Shown: positions 1 to 7,780 of the stretch, in pieces
Position numbering within the stretch: the stretch's first letter is position 1
Layout of the letters: every line of letters starts with the position of its first letter
Assembly (NCBI GenBank): GCA_964502145.1
Contig: CAZCVI010000020.1
Span: 30,224 to 94,223 of the forward strand
Reading direction: 5' to 3'
From: CAZCVI01 sp964502145
Lineage (GTDB): Bacteria > Acidobacteriota > Aminicenantia > UBA2199
DNA length: 64,000 nucleotides
Position numbers and translations under genes: made by a program
Notes under the pieces: generated by a model
Told to the model about the DNA's origin: nothing
The model's database searches: none
Seen by the model: the letters and a program-made list of their open reading frames with translations, nothing else

Positions 1-138
1 TAACAATGTTGTTTTACCGCAACCGGATGGTCCTACCAGAACCATAAATTCGCCGTCCTTGATAACCAGATCAATGGCATTCACGGCAATAACGTCCCCG
101 AATTTTTTGGTGATTTTTTCCAGGATTACTTGAGCCAT
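1..138 (-). CDS. ABC transporter ATP-binding subunit, MalK/UgpC-like (N-terminal fragment)
   Basis: Only the first 46 codons are inside the window; the gene continues beyond base 1. The translation starts MAQVILEKITKKFGDVIAV and reaches a Walker A motif GPSGCGKTT, in the GPSGCGKTT form typical of the CUT1 sugar-import ATPases (MalK, UgpC, MsmK). Family knowledge: such a subunit energises uptake of oligosaccharides or glycerol phosphates at the inner membrane. It begins 3 nt after the stop of the LacI-type regulator, with GGAG in the upstream gene's tail as ribosome binding site, so the two are very likely cotranscribed. Substrate is an inference from the LacI/GH31 neighbours; the Walker B and regulatory domain are not visible. 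Confidence 0.85.
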   Translation of the reverse strand, partial: MAQVILEKITKKFGDVIAVNAIDLVIKDGEFMVLVGPSGCGKTTLL

Positions 139-141
139 TAT

Positions 142-1203
142 TTATTCTCCCTTTTTGGATTCTTCTTTTTTTGATTCTTCTTTTTTTTGGGGGGGTAATT
201 CATTGATTTTTTTAACACTGTCTCTAATGATCAACTCTTGGTGTAGTATAATTTTTTTGACCCGGAATTCCCGGTTCTTTTTATATTCAATCAGTAATTC
301 AGCCGCTTGGGTGCCGATGGCATCCTGGTCTTGACGCACGGTGGTGAGAGCGGGGATAAAATGTTTGGCTATGGGGATATCATCGAAGCCCACGATGGAA
401 ACATCGTCGGGAACATTATAACCGTGGCGTTTTAAGGCATTGATGGCACCAATGGCCATGTTATCATTGGCGGCAAACACGGCGGTGGGTAGCACCTTGG
501 TTTCTTTGAGGATCAGCTCCATTGCTGTGAACCCGGATTCAATGGCATAGGTGCCTTCCCTGATATATTTCTCGTAAATATCGATCTTTAGTTCTTTTAA
601 GGTATCAATATAGGCATCATATCGGCGGCGGGCTTCCTTGTCGGAAGCAGGGGCGCTAATAAAAGCAATCCGGCGGTGGCCATTTTCGATAAGATATTTC
701 ATGGCTTTACGTGCGCCATCGTAATTATCCTGCAATATAGCGGGGATATTTAAATCTTCATCCACATGGTCTACAAAAATGACGGGAATTTTTTTGCTTA
801 TTTTTTCGATCAGTTCTTTATATTCGGGAGTATAGTGGGCCCAGAAAAAGATTAGACCCTCGATATGTTTTTCATAGAGTAGTTTCAGGCTTTCCAGTTC
901 CCCACCGTATTCTTCCACCGCGCTGGCGATCATGACGCTGTAATCGTTCTGTTGGCAGACTTTTAACACAGCCTCGGCCCGTTCGCTATAATAACCATCG
1001 AAACGGGGAATCAAGAGTCCGATCACATTGGATTTTTTTTGTACCAGACCACGGGCCATCTGGTTGGGGATGTAATGGGTTTCCCGAATGATTTGCTCTA
1101 CCTTTTCCCGGATATCCTTTCTTACTCCGGGTTTATTGTTTACGACTCTTGAAATAGTGGCAATGGATACGTCAGCGAGTTTGGCTACTTTCTTAATGTT
1201 CAT
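142..1203 (-). CDS. LacI/GalR-family transcriptional repressor
   Basis: 353 residues. The N-terminus (NIKKVAKLADVSIATISRV, residues 2-20) is the LacI helix-turn-helix followed by the hinge helix (about residues 45-58). The rest is a periplasmic-binding-protein-like effector domain with the typical 'VPDDVSIVGFDD' segment near residue 270. I start at 1203 because an AAAAGG box precedes this ATG and the helix-turn-helix begins there; an 18-codon upstream extension would add unrelated sequence. The C-terminus is an unusual charged tail with repeated KKEES units encoded by a repetitive purine/pyrimidine tract. It lies divergently from a GH31 glucosidase and directly upstream of a MalK-like ATPase, so it probably controls sugar uptake and hydrolysis. 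A perfect LacI-type palindrome lies in the divergent promoter region. Confidence 0.93.
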   Translation of the reverse strand: MNIKKVAKLADVSIATISRVVNNKPGVRKDIREKVEQIIRETHYIPNQMARGLVQKKSNVIGLLIPRFDGYYSERAEAVLKVCQQNDYSVMIASAVEEYGGELESLKLLYEKHIEGLIFFWAHYTPEYKELIEKISKKIPVIFVDHVDEDLNIPAILQDNYDGARKAMKYLIENGHRRIAFISAPASDKEARRRYDAYIDTLKELKIDIYEKYIREGTYAIESGFTAMELILKETKVLPTAVFAANDNMAIGAINALKRHGYNVPDDVSIVGFDDIPIAKHFIPALTTVRQDQDAIGTQAAELLIEYKKNREFRVKKIILHQELIIRDSVKKINELPPQKKEESKKEESKKGE

Positions 1204-1246
1204 ATGAAAACCTTTTCGTATCATAAAATTGAGATTCCATAAAGCT

Positions 1247-1275
1247 ATGTTACACAACTGTTTTTAAAAAGTCAA
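1247..1275 (-). promoter_or_regulatory. promoter of the LacI-family regulator
   Basis: On the minus strand TTGACT (1275-1270), a 17-nt spacer and TAACAT (1252-1247) form a sigma-70-like promoter about 45 nt upstream of the regulator ATG. The LacI-type operator at 1284-1297 sits 8 bp upstream of this -35 box, consistent with autoregulation. Confidence 0.6.
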
Positions 1276-1283
1276 GAGTTTTT

Positions 1284-1297
1284 TGTAAACGTTTACA
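1284..1297. promoter_or_regulatory. LacI/CcpA-type operator, perfect 14-bp palindrome
   Basis: TGTAAACGTTTACA is a perfect palindrome with the central CG that LacI/GalR-family proteins require for minor-groove insertion of the hinge helix. It lies in the 220-bp divergent region between the LacI-type gene and the GH31 gene. It is the obvious candidate binding site of the adjacent regulator and is closer to the regulator's promoter than to the GH31 start. Confidence 0.8.
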
Positions 1298-1384
1298 TTT
1301 TTTTTAAAGATTTTTTGCCGTTATGGGATAACCCTTTTGAAAACACCGATAAGAGCGGGGCTTTTAAAATCAAAAAAAATAGTA

Positions 1385-1415
1385 TATAATATTAATAAAT
1401 CATATCGGATGGAGG
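1385..1415 (+). promoter_or_regulatory. -10 box and ribosome binding site of the GH31 gene
   Basis: A consensus TATAAT (1385-1390) is followed by GGAGG at 1411-1415, 8 nt before the ATG at 1424. The -35 region (TTTTAA at 17-nt spacing) is weak, which would suit a regulated promoter. Confidence 0.5.
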
Positions 1416-1423
1416 TTTGTTTG

Positions 1424-3646
1424 ATGAACAGAAAAGTGATGATAGTGGTACTGGTGTTATGTTTTACAGTTGGGGTAATTTATGCCAAAGTTACGGTAGC
1501 GGGGAATGGGATTGCTCTTAGTCAAAGGGATTTGAGCATTACTGTATGTGCCAATGATAGGAATCAACTTCATGTTCGCGTTTTTATTACGGGTGGAACA
1601 GTAACACTTCCTTTCTTCAGAGTGGAGGAAAAATTCAGTCCGGTTGTCCCGGTTCCATTGGGAGAAAAAATTAAAATGGGGGGATTTCTATTGCAGGAAG
1701 ATGAAAACGGTTTCACTTTATATAAAATAGATCATACGAACGATGGTAATACGCCACGAAAACTTTTTTCCTCGACCTTCACGCGGGCTGGCGAAACAGT
1801 GATTGAAGAGAAGTCATGTTATGATAACGAATTGTTTTATGGGATGGGGGAGGTGGCGGACCAATTGGCTCTCAATCGCACTCTATATACGATTTACCAG
1901 GAAGCGCAATATGGTAATCAGGCGATGTTGTATATTCCGTTTTTCTTTAGCAGTGGTGGGGATGCTTTTTATTATAATGCGGCGGGTCGGGATACAGTCA
2001 AATTTAAGAAGAAGAACGAGTCGGCGGTGGCTTATACGGGGTTAAATGGCTTTATTGACTTTTATTACTATTATGAACCAAAACTGGATAAGATAGTCGC
2101 CTCGTTTTATGAGTTTTCCGGTTCCAGGTCTATGATTCCCAAGTGGGCCTTTGGGTATATTCAATCCCGATTCGGGTATAAAAGTGAACAGGAAGTTTAT
2201 GAACTGGTGGAGCAGTTCAAACAACATGACGTTCCAGTCAGTGCCATCGTGCTTGATTTGCAGTGGTTCAAACACATGGGCGACCTGGATTATGATCCGG
2301 TCAACTGGCCGAACCCGGAGAAAATGGATGGGGTTCTGGAAGCAGCGGGAATCAAATTGTTGGCGATTTCAGAACCTTTTTTCACGAAGGATAGTACCAA
2401 CTATGCTCTTTTTGAGAAGAACGGATTGTTTGCCATGGACAAGAATAAGAAAACGTTTACATGGAAGGATTGGTGGTGTTTTGGTTCTGAATACGGGGCG
2501 ATTGTGAATCCGATTGCTCCGAAAGCAGAGGCATTGTTGGGGGCAAAATATATTGCGATGATGAAGCGCGGTATTGATGCATTTTGGACGGACCTGGGGG
2601 AACCGGAAAAGGTTCCGGCGGCTGCTTATTTTAATGAATTTACGGAACAGGAGTTTCATAATTTTTATAATTTAGCTTGGACCAAGCTGATTTATAATGC
2701 AGTCAGCAAAGAGTTCCCGGATAAGCGGTTCTTTATTCTCAGTCGCAGTGGGTTTACCGGTAGTGCCGGGTATGGCGTATCGGTTTGGTCAGGGGATTCC
2801 AGTTCCAGTTTTGAGGGGTTGGCCAAGCAACCGGGTATGGGACTTAATGCCGGTTTAGCTGGGTTTTCTTATTGGGGTAGTGATGTGGGTGGGTTTGTGA
2901 GTAATAGCGAAATACCAGAGGAGGAGTTGTTTATCCGTTGGATGCAATTTGGTACCTTTAGCCCGGTATTTCGTGCGCATGGGGCGATGTCAGCGCGGGA
3001 ACCATGGATTCATGGTGAGAAAGCATTGGCGATTATAAAATATTATATTGATTTAAGGTATCGGTTGCTGCCTTATATTTATTCCACCGCGTACCAGACG
3101 TACCGGGATGGGATACCCATGATGCGACCACTTTTTTTCCAGCATCCGCAGGATGAAAGTCCTGAAGTTCGGGAGCTAGGCAATCAGTATTATTTCGGTG
3201 ATTTCTTATTGGTGGCGCCAGTAGTGGAAGCGGCAGCTTTGGAACCGGAGACGCGGGTCTATTTACCAGAAGGGGTGTGGTATGATTTTTATACATTTGA
3301 AAGGATCCCAGCAGGGGTGAAAACGTTTACGGCAGATATTAAAAAGATACCGGTTTATGTGAAAGAAGGGGCGATTTTGCCTATGGATGAAAAGGGGAAG
3401 GCAGTGGTTTTGTTGATTCCTGGTAGAGTGTCCTCTTCTTTTACATGGTATGATGATGATGGGGTCACCAATAATTATAAGCAGGGTGATTTTGAAGCGA
3501 TTGAGATTACGATGGACAGTAAGCAGGTAGTGTTTGCGGGAGTTAAGGTGGAAAAAGAGGTGACGTTAAAGATTATCAAAGAGAATCAAACACCAGTGGA
3601 GGTGAAACTGACGCTCAAAAAAGGAATTACCACCTTCACGTTCTAA
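1424..3646 (+). CDS. secreted GH31 alpha-glucosidase/alpha-xylosidase-type glycosidase
   Basis: 740 residues from the chosen start, which follows GGAGG and begins a clear Sec signal peptide (MNRKVMIVVLVLCFTVGVIYA). The GH31 catalytic barrel is recognisable: WTDLGEPE carries the predicted nucleophile D390, the RSGFTGSAGYG...WSGD segment supplies the acid/base D458, and YWGSDVGGF and FRAHG are further family blocks. The C-terminal beta-sandwich ends in ITTFTF. Family enzymes release glucose or xylose from the non-reducing end of alpha-linked oligosaccharides. Export plus the divergent LacI regulator and MalK-like ATPase suggest periplasmic trimming of oligosaccharides before uptake. Exact linkage specificity cannot be read from the sequence. 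Two stretches of the gene (around 2452 and 3323) repeat the operator core AACGTTTAC where KTFT is encoded. Confidence 0.92.
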   Translation: MNRKVMIVVLVLCFTVGVIYAKVTVAGNGIALSQRDLSITVCANDRNQLHVRVFITGGTVTLPFFRVEEKFSPVVPVPLGEKIKMGGFLLQEDENGFTLYKIDHTNDGNTPRKLFSSTFTRAGETVIEEKSCYDNELFYGMGEVADQLALNRTLYTIYQEAQYGNQAMLYIPFFFSSGGDAFYYNAAGRDTVKFKKKNESAVAYTGLNGFIDFYYYYEPKLDKIVASFYEFSGSRSMIPKWAFGYIQSRFGYKSEQEVYELVEQFKQHDVPVSAIVLDLQWFKHMGDLDYDPVNWPNPEKMDGVLEAAGIKLLAISEPFFTKDSTNYALFEKNGLFAMDKNKKTFTWKDWWCFGSEYGAIVNPIAPKAEALLGAKYIAMMKRGIDAFWTDLGEPEKVPAAAYFNEFTEQEFHNFYNLAWTKLIYNAVSKEFPDKRFFILSRSGFTGSAGYGVSVWSGDSSSSFEGLAKQPGMGLNAGLAGFSYWGSDVGGFVSNSEIPEEELFIRWMQFGTFSPVFRAHGAMSAREPWIHGEKALAIIKYYIDLRYRLLPYIYSTAYQTYRDGIPMMRPLFFQHPQDESPEVRELGNQYYFGDFLLVAPVVEAAALEPETRVYLPEGVWYDFYTFERIPAGVKTFTADIKKIPVYVKEGAILPMDEKGKAVVLLIPGRVSSSFTWYDDDGVTNNYKQGDFEAIEITMDSKQVVFAGVKVEKEVTLKIIKENQTPVEVKLTLKKGITTFTF

Positions 3647-3670
3647 TCATATATTAGCGAAAAATAAAGG

Positions 3671-3820
3671 GGTGAATCCTGGATTCACCATCAAATTCTT
3701 GAAAACATGGTGAGGCAATGTGGGAGTTATGGGAATGATGGGGGGAATGTAAATATTTATGTTTATCCCATAATTCCCATATTTCCCATTCTTCCCATTA
3801 ACTTGGCGGTGAATCCAGGG
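3671..3820. repeat. 9-nt hairpin element A
   Basis: The left end GGTGAATCCTGGATTCACC is itself palindromic and the right end is TTGGCGGTGAATCCAGG. Inside are 9-nt units of the type TATGGGAAT (3720-3745), an A/T-rich loop, and inverted units CCCATAATT, CCCATATTT, CCCATTCTT, CCCATTAAC (3767-3802). The whole can fold as one long hairpin. It lies between convergent genes, the GH31 and Uma2 genes, and no other feature was seen in this gap. Confidence 0.85.
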
Positions 3821-3879
3821 TATATCTATACGCCCCTACCTTGAGAGGGTGCCTCTTTATACGGTTATTATCTTATTTT

Positions 3880-4437
3880 TTAGAGTTTAAAGATTTTTCC
3901 GAAATCGAAGGTGAAACTGCATTTGCCGATATTGAAGGAGATTCCGCCTTCTTGGAATTCATCGGCGCGGTGATATTCCTTTTCTTCTTCCCCCAAGGTG
4001 AATACTTCGGCACTGGAAGTGACCGGATCCACAATACAATAATATTTTACCCCGGCATTTTGATACAATTGATATTTCAAAACTTTGTCTTTCCGAGACG
4101 TGGCAGGGGAAAGGATTTCAAATACGATGACCGGGGGAACGGTTAATTTGGTATCTTCCAGATTATCGTCACAAACAACAAGAATGTCTGGTTGAACAAC
4201 GGTGTCCTTGGTGATTTGCCAATCTACAGGCATATACACTCGACAGGTTTCGCAGTTTTCCAATAGACTCCCTAGTAAAATAACGATTTTTGCACACAAG
4301 TACTGGTGTTTTTTGGAGGGGGCGGGAGTCATGGCGTAGGGGATGCCATGGATGATCTCCCATCTGCCTTCCCATTCCGCATAGTCATCATAGGTATAAT
4401 GGGGTAAATCTTCCATTTGTAAAGCGGTTGCGTTCAT
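3880..4437 (-). CDS. Uma2-family (DUF820) restriction-endonuclease-like protein
   Basis: 185 residues, the usual length of the family. Diagnostic blocks are VQPDILVVCD (D84), PPVIVFEILSPATSRKD (E107) and the LYQNAGVKYYCIVDP segment that ends the PD-(D/E)XK-like core. The family is greatly expanded in cyanobacteria and other environmental bacteria; its biological role is not established, although the fold is that of a nuclease. AAGGAGGAAA precedes the ATG. It follows the BamE-like gene on the same strand with a 50-nt gap and probably shares its transcript, without any obvious functional link. Confidence 0.88.
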   Translation of the reverse strand: MNATALQMEDLPHYTYDDYAEWEGRWEIIHGIPYAMTPAPSKKHQYLCAKIVILLGSLLENCETCRVYMPVDWQITKDTVVQPDILVVCDDNLEDTKLTVPPVIVFEILSPATSRKDKVLKYQLYQNAGVKYYCIVDPVTSSAEVFTLGEEEKEYHRADEFQEGGISFNIGKCSFTFDFGKIFKL

Positions 4438-4487
4438 ATTTTCCTCCTTATTGAGTGATAAGGTTTGTCAATTATAATTATATTTTC

Positions 4488-5210
4488 TTATTTTACCACT
4501 GCGTCGGCCATTTTGCCGTCTTTGAAGGTGAGGATCATATCCGCATATTGATAGATCACTTTGTCATCCAAAACAACTTTTTTTAATGGGGCGCCCAGGA
4601 TATTTTCGACTTGAGTATACGTCATGCCTACCTTGATTTCTTTGGTATTCAGTTCACCTTTTCTGATGAAGGGTTCAGGGGGCAAGTTTCTTGGGTCAAT
4701 CATCGTGCCTTTGATTGGTTTGGATGGGATAGCGACAGCAAATTGTTCAGGGTTCTTTTGGTATTGGTTGAAGGTTTTGGTCAGTTGGCGCAGTAGTGTA
4801 TCCATCGAGGTGTCCAAGGTGTTGAGATTCCCTGTTTGTTTGGGGTCTAACAGTTCCAGTTTTTCTGTGGGAATAGTTGTACGAATCAAAATGGAACTGC
4901 TGGAGCCTGCCATTTTATCAGGACCTATGGATTTGATTTTTTGCCAGGGGATGAGATAGGCTTTTTGGCCGACGTGGAGAATACCGTTCTTGGTGATGTA
5001 GACGGAACCGGGTTCCATGCCGTTGATCTCGTTGGTAAACACTCCTGATTCATCTTTAATAGAGAACCCAATATCCTTGGTATAGAACATCCGGCTCTCG
5101 ATTAATAAGAGAGACTCGTCTTTGCTGATTTCTTGGGCACTGGTTTCAGCGAAACCGGCCATCAACCCGATAGTTAAAACGAACATTAAAACAACCACTA
5201 ATTTTTTCAT
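4488..5210 (-). CDS. exported protein with C-terminal SmpA/OmlA (BamE)-like domain
   Basis: 240 residues from the ATG that follows AGAGG and begins a signal peptide (MKKLVVVLMFVLTIGLMAGF). The last ~55 residues (IKVGMTYTQVENILGAPLKK... then LTFKDGKMADAVV) match the BamE-like pattern 'GMT..QV..ILG.P' that recurs in small envelope proteins. The middle region has a PH/GRAM-like flavour (VYITKNGILHVG...LIPWQKIKSI), but I cannot assign it firmly. Predicted location is the periplasm or membrane surface. A seven-codon upstream in-frame extension is unlikely. Family knowledge does not imply that it belongs to the BAM complex; the domain is common in unrelated envelope proteins. Confidence 0.7.
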   Translation of the reverse strand: MKKLVVVLMFVLTIGLMAGFAETSAQEISKDESLLLIESRMFYTKDIGFSIKDESGVFTNEINGMEPGSVYITKNGILHVGQKAYLIPWQKIKSIGPDKMAGSSSSILIRTTIPTEKLELLDPKQTGNLNTLDTSMDTLLRQLTKTFNQYQKNPEQFAVAIPSKPIKGTMIDPRNLPPEPFIRKGELNTKEIKVGMTYTQVENILGAPLKKVVLDDKVIYQYADMILTFKDGKMADAVVK

Positions 5211-5248
5211 GATTACCTCTTCAAAGATCACGTTTATATTATCTTCTC

Positions 5249-5277
5249 TTTATATCACTAATGATTCCCAAATGCAA
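5249..5277 (-). promoter_or_regulatory. promoter of the BamE-like gene
   Basis: Minus strand TTGCAT (5277-5272), 17-nt spacer, TATAAA (5254-5249), about 40 nt upstream of the ATG at 5210. Confidence 0.55.
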
Positions 5278-5290
5278 CTGTTAATAATAA

Positions 5291-5467
5291 CTTGGATTCA
5301 CCGCCAACTTTCCGGAAAGACTGGACTATCTGGACATACTGGACATTCTGGACTAACTGGACTTCACAAAACCTTTGATTTTTCAAGATTGTCCAGTAAG
5401 TCCAGAATGTCCAGTTGGTCCAGTTGGTCCGGTCATTCTTTCAATCTGATGGTGAATTCAGGATTCA
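5291..5467. repeat. 9-nt hairpin element B
   Basis: Left end CTTGGATTCACCGCCAACTT. Then five 9-nt units CTGGACNNN (5321-5365), a 25-nt A/T-rich loop and five inverted units GTCCAGNNN (5391-5435). The right end is GATGGTGAATTCAGGATTC. The first six bases of each unit are constant and the last three vary. The element ends about 10 nt before the -35 box of the GH13 gene. Confidence 0.9.
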
Positions 5468-5477
5468 TGAAAAAAAA

Positions 5478-5506
5478 TTGAAAAAAGATTTTATTTATTG
5501 TATACT
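5478..5506 (+). promoter_or_regulatory. promoter of the GH13 operon
   Basis: TTGAAA (5478-5483), a 17-nt spacer and TATACT (5501-5506), followed by GGAGG (5519-5523) and the ATG at 5530. Confidence 0.65.
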
Positions 5507-5529
5507 GGCAGACATAGTGGAGGTAAATC

Positions 5530-7119
5530 ATGAAACAATTTATTTTTGCATTATGTATACTGGTGGTGATTCTTTCTGGGGCACTTTATCCTGTTGAAAC
5601 GGTTCAAAAGAATGGCCCTTCCTGGTATCAAGATGCGGTAGTGTACGAAGCATTTGCACGGAGTTTTTATGATACCGATCAAGATGGTATCGGAGATATT
5701 AAAGGATTGATTGCCAAACTGGATTATCTCAATGATGGCAATCCTAATACCACTAACGACCTGGGAGTGAATGCCATATGGTTGATGCCTATCTTCTCCG
5801 CTCCCAGTTACCACGGTTACGATGTCACGGATTATTATCAAATCAATAAAGAATATGGGACAATGGCTGATTTCGATCTACTGCTCCAAGAAGCCCATAA
5901 GCGAGGCATAAAAATCATCTTGGACCTTGTGCTGAACCACACGTCAAACAAACATCCCTTTTTCCTGGAGTCGGCCAAAGGTCCGGATAACCCAAAACGG
6001 GACTGGTACATCTGGAAAAAAGAGAAACCCCAGGGCTGGGGTCAACCCTGGAGCGCGGAAAGTAATTCCGATAACGTGTGGCACCCCCTGGGCGGTTATT
6101 TTTATTATGGCGTGTTCTATTTTGGGATGCCTGACCTCAATTACAATAACCCCGAGGTCATCGCCGAAGTCAAAAAAATTATCAAGTTCTGGTTGGCTAA
6201 GGGCGTGGATGGGTTCCGTTTGGATGCGATTCGTTATCTGGTGGAAGATGGCCCCAAATTGGGTCAACAGGAAACCGATGCCACCCGCAACGTAATGGCT
6301 GAATTCTACAATGAAGCGAAAAAAATTAACCCGGATTGCCTGTTGATCGGTGAAATCTGGGCCAACATGGATACCGTAGCTTCTTATTTTAAAAGTCTCG
6401 TTCGTCCCGCGCAGGTGGATACCGCGTTTAATTTCGATCTGGCTGCTGCTATTATTGACGGCTTGAAAAATAATGTGTTTAAAGGCATTGATGTCACTTT
6501 GGATGTTTCTCAAAGCGTGTATCCCAAGGATGCGATGGATTCTATTTTCTTAACCAATCACGACATGGATCGTATTGCCACCATCATCAATGGTGATATG
6601 GGCAAATTAAAATTGGCCGCATCAATGTTGTTGACATTACCGGGCACACCTTATATTTATTATGGCGAGGAGATTGCCATGCGGGGCAGTAAACCGGACG
6701 AAATGATCCGCCGCCCTATGCGCTGGGACGAAAGCCCTCTGGCAGGTTTCACCATAGGACCCAAACCATGGATTAAACCCGACCCTACAGCGGGCCTGGA
6801 TGTTGCAACCATGCAAAATGATAAAAATTCGCTTTTGCAGCTCTATATAAAAATGATCCGCTTGCGTACCAACAATATCGCGTTACGTCGCGGTTCTTAT
6901 TTGGCTGTAAAAGTGACAAACCCCCAGGTTTATGCCTTTTTAAGAAGTCACCCGGACCAAACTTTGCTGGTGGTGCATAATTTCTCCGCTGGTAAAATCA
7001 CAGGCTTGGCTCTACCGGGAACACTGGGCACCCTGACTGAATTATCCGCCAAGGAACCAGTAACCTCGATAGACTTGGAACCTTACGAATCAAAGCTATT
7101 CCAGGTAAAAAGCGAGTAA
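5530..7119 (+). CDS. secreted GH13 alpha-amylase-family enzyme (first of two)
   Basis: 529 residues with a Sec signal peptide (residues 1-~20). All four GH13 regions are visible: DLVLNHTS (132-139), GFRLDAIRY with nucleophile D232, IGEIW with acid/base E275, and TNHDMDR with D345. A DTDQDGIGDIKG loop (48-59) is the calcium-site-like signature near the N-terminus, and a short beta-sandwich closes the protein. Family members hydrolyse or transglycosylate alpha-glucans; the SFYDTDQDGIGDIKG form is common in oligosaccharide-active enzymes, but the exact product cannot be stated. It heads a three-gene operon with a kinase-like protein 4 nt downstream and a second, lipid-anchor-like GH13. GGAGG precedes the ATG. 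Confidence 0.93.
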   Translation: MKQFIFALCILVVILSGALYPVETVQKNGPSWYQDAVVYEAFARSFYDTDQDGIGDIKGLIAKLDYLNDGNPNTTNDLGVNAIWLMPIFSAPSYHGYDVTDYYQINKEYGTMADFDLLLQEAHKRGIKIILDLVLNHTSNKHPFFLESAKGPDNPKRDWYIWKKEKPQGWGQPWSAESNSDNVWHPLGGYFYYGVFYFGMPDLNYNNPEVIAEVKKIIKFWLAKGVDGFRLDAIRYLVEDGPKLGQQETDATRNVMAEFYNEAKKINPDCLLIGEIWANMDTVASYFKSLVRPAQVDTAFNFDLAAAIIDGLKNNVFKGIDVTLDVSQSVYPKDAMDSIFLTNHDMDRIATIINGDMGKLKLAASMLLTLPGTPYIYYGEEIAMRGSKPDEMIRRPMRWDESPLAGFTIGPKPWIKPDPTAGLDVATMQNDKNSLLQLYIKMIRLRTNNIALRRGSYLAVKVTNPQVYAFLRSHPDQTLLVVHNFSAGKITGLALPGTLGTLTELSAKEPVTSIDLEPYESKLFQVKSE

Positions 7120-7123
7120 TGCG

Positions 7124-7780
7124 ATGGGTGACAAATTATGCCCTAAGATTATACTGGAAGGCACACGGTTAACCTTTAAAACGGAAATTGCCTTTGCCTT
7201 GAACGAGCACCCCGAAGTCGTGGGTCCGCGTAAATACCGCTATCATTCACCATTGATCTCCGGTGAATGGTGTGCGTTTACCCCTTTTCCCTGGGGTAGG
7301 GGCTTGATTAATTTTGAGCCTGCCCACGAGGAAAAGCGGGCCATGGAAACCTATAAAACCTGGGCCCATCTGTTTGAACTGTTGTATTATTATTCTTGGA
7401 TTATTGATCGTTTTCATCTTTCCACCCGGTTGTATCAATTGTTATACCATCAGAAAGATTATGATTTTCGCTGGTTGGAAGAGAAATTGGTGGCCTGTGG
7501 TTTCCATCTTGTGTTTATGACCCGTTCCGCCGAATCGTTTGCCGCTGCCAGAGAGAAGAGGTTGGAAATATCCGGGAATCCACAACAGTACGATCATCTG
7601 CACCTGTTCCAGCAGGAACAAGAACTACTCGAAAAGCTGGTCGCCGATTCTATCTTACCCGTAATAAGGGTAGATATTTCCGATAATAATGTGAATGCCG
7701 CCGTGGAGAAAATTGTAACCTGGTTAAAAGAGAGTGGCGGGCTTTATGTGGCCGAGCAAGAGGCCGGGATGTTTCAATGA
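7124..7780 (+). CDS. thymidylate/deoxynucleoside-kinase-like protein with degenerate P-loop
   Basis: 218 residues. The N-terminus IILEGTRLTFKTEIAFAL lines up with the P-loop of thymidylate-kinase-like proteins (FEG.D.SGKST), but the Walker A glycine before the lysine is Phe (GTRLTFKT). A DR motif follows at the expected place (WIIDRFHLST), then an LVFMTRS strand and a C-terminal helical segment. This is a P-loop NTPase fold by inference; whether it still binds nucleotide is doubtful. It is squeezed between two GH13 genes: the ATG lies 4 nt after the upstream stop, and its own stop overlaps the next start (ATGA). That implies tight coexpression with secreted glucan hydrolases, although this protein has no signal peptide. 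Confidence 0.6.
   Translation: MGDKLCPKIILEGTRLTFKTEIAFALNEHPEVVGPRKYRYHSPLISGEWCAFTPFPWGRGLINFEPAHEEKRAMETYKTWAHLFELLYYYSWIIDRFHLSTRLYQLLYHQKDYDFRWLEEKLVACGFHLVFMTRSAESFAAAREKRLEISGNPQQYDHLHLFQQEQELLEKLVADSILPVIRVDISDNNVNAAVEKIVTWLKESGGLYVAEQEAGMFQ

Noticed and set aside
5321..5435. Short regular repeats taken as a possible CRISPR array
   Set aside because: Units are 9 nt without spacers, and the second half is the reverse complement of the first, so it is a hairpin element and not a CRISPR.
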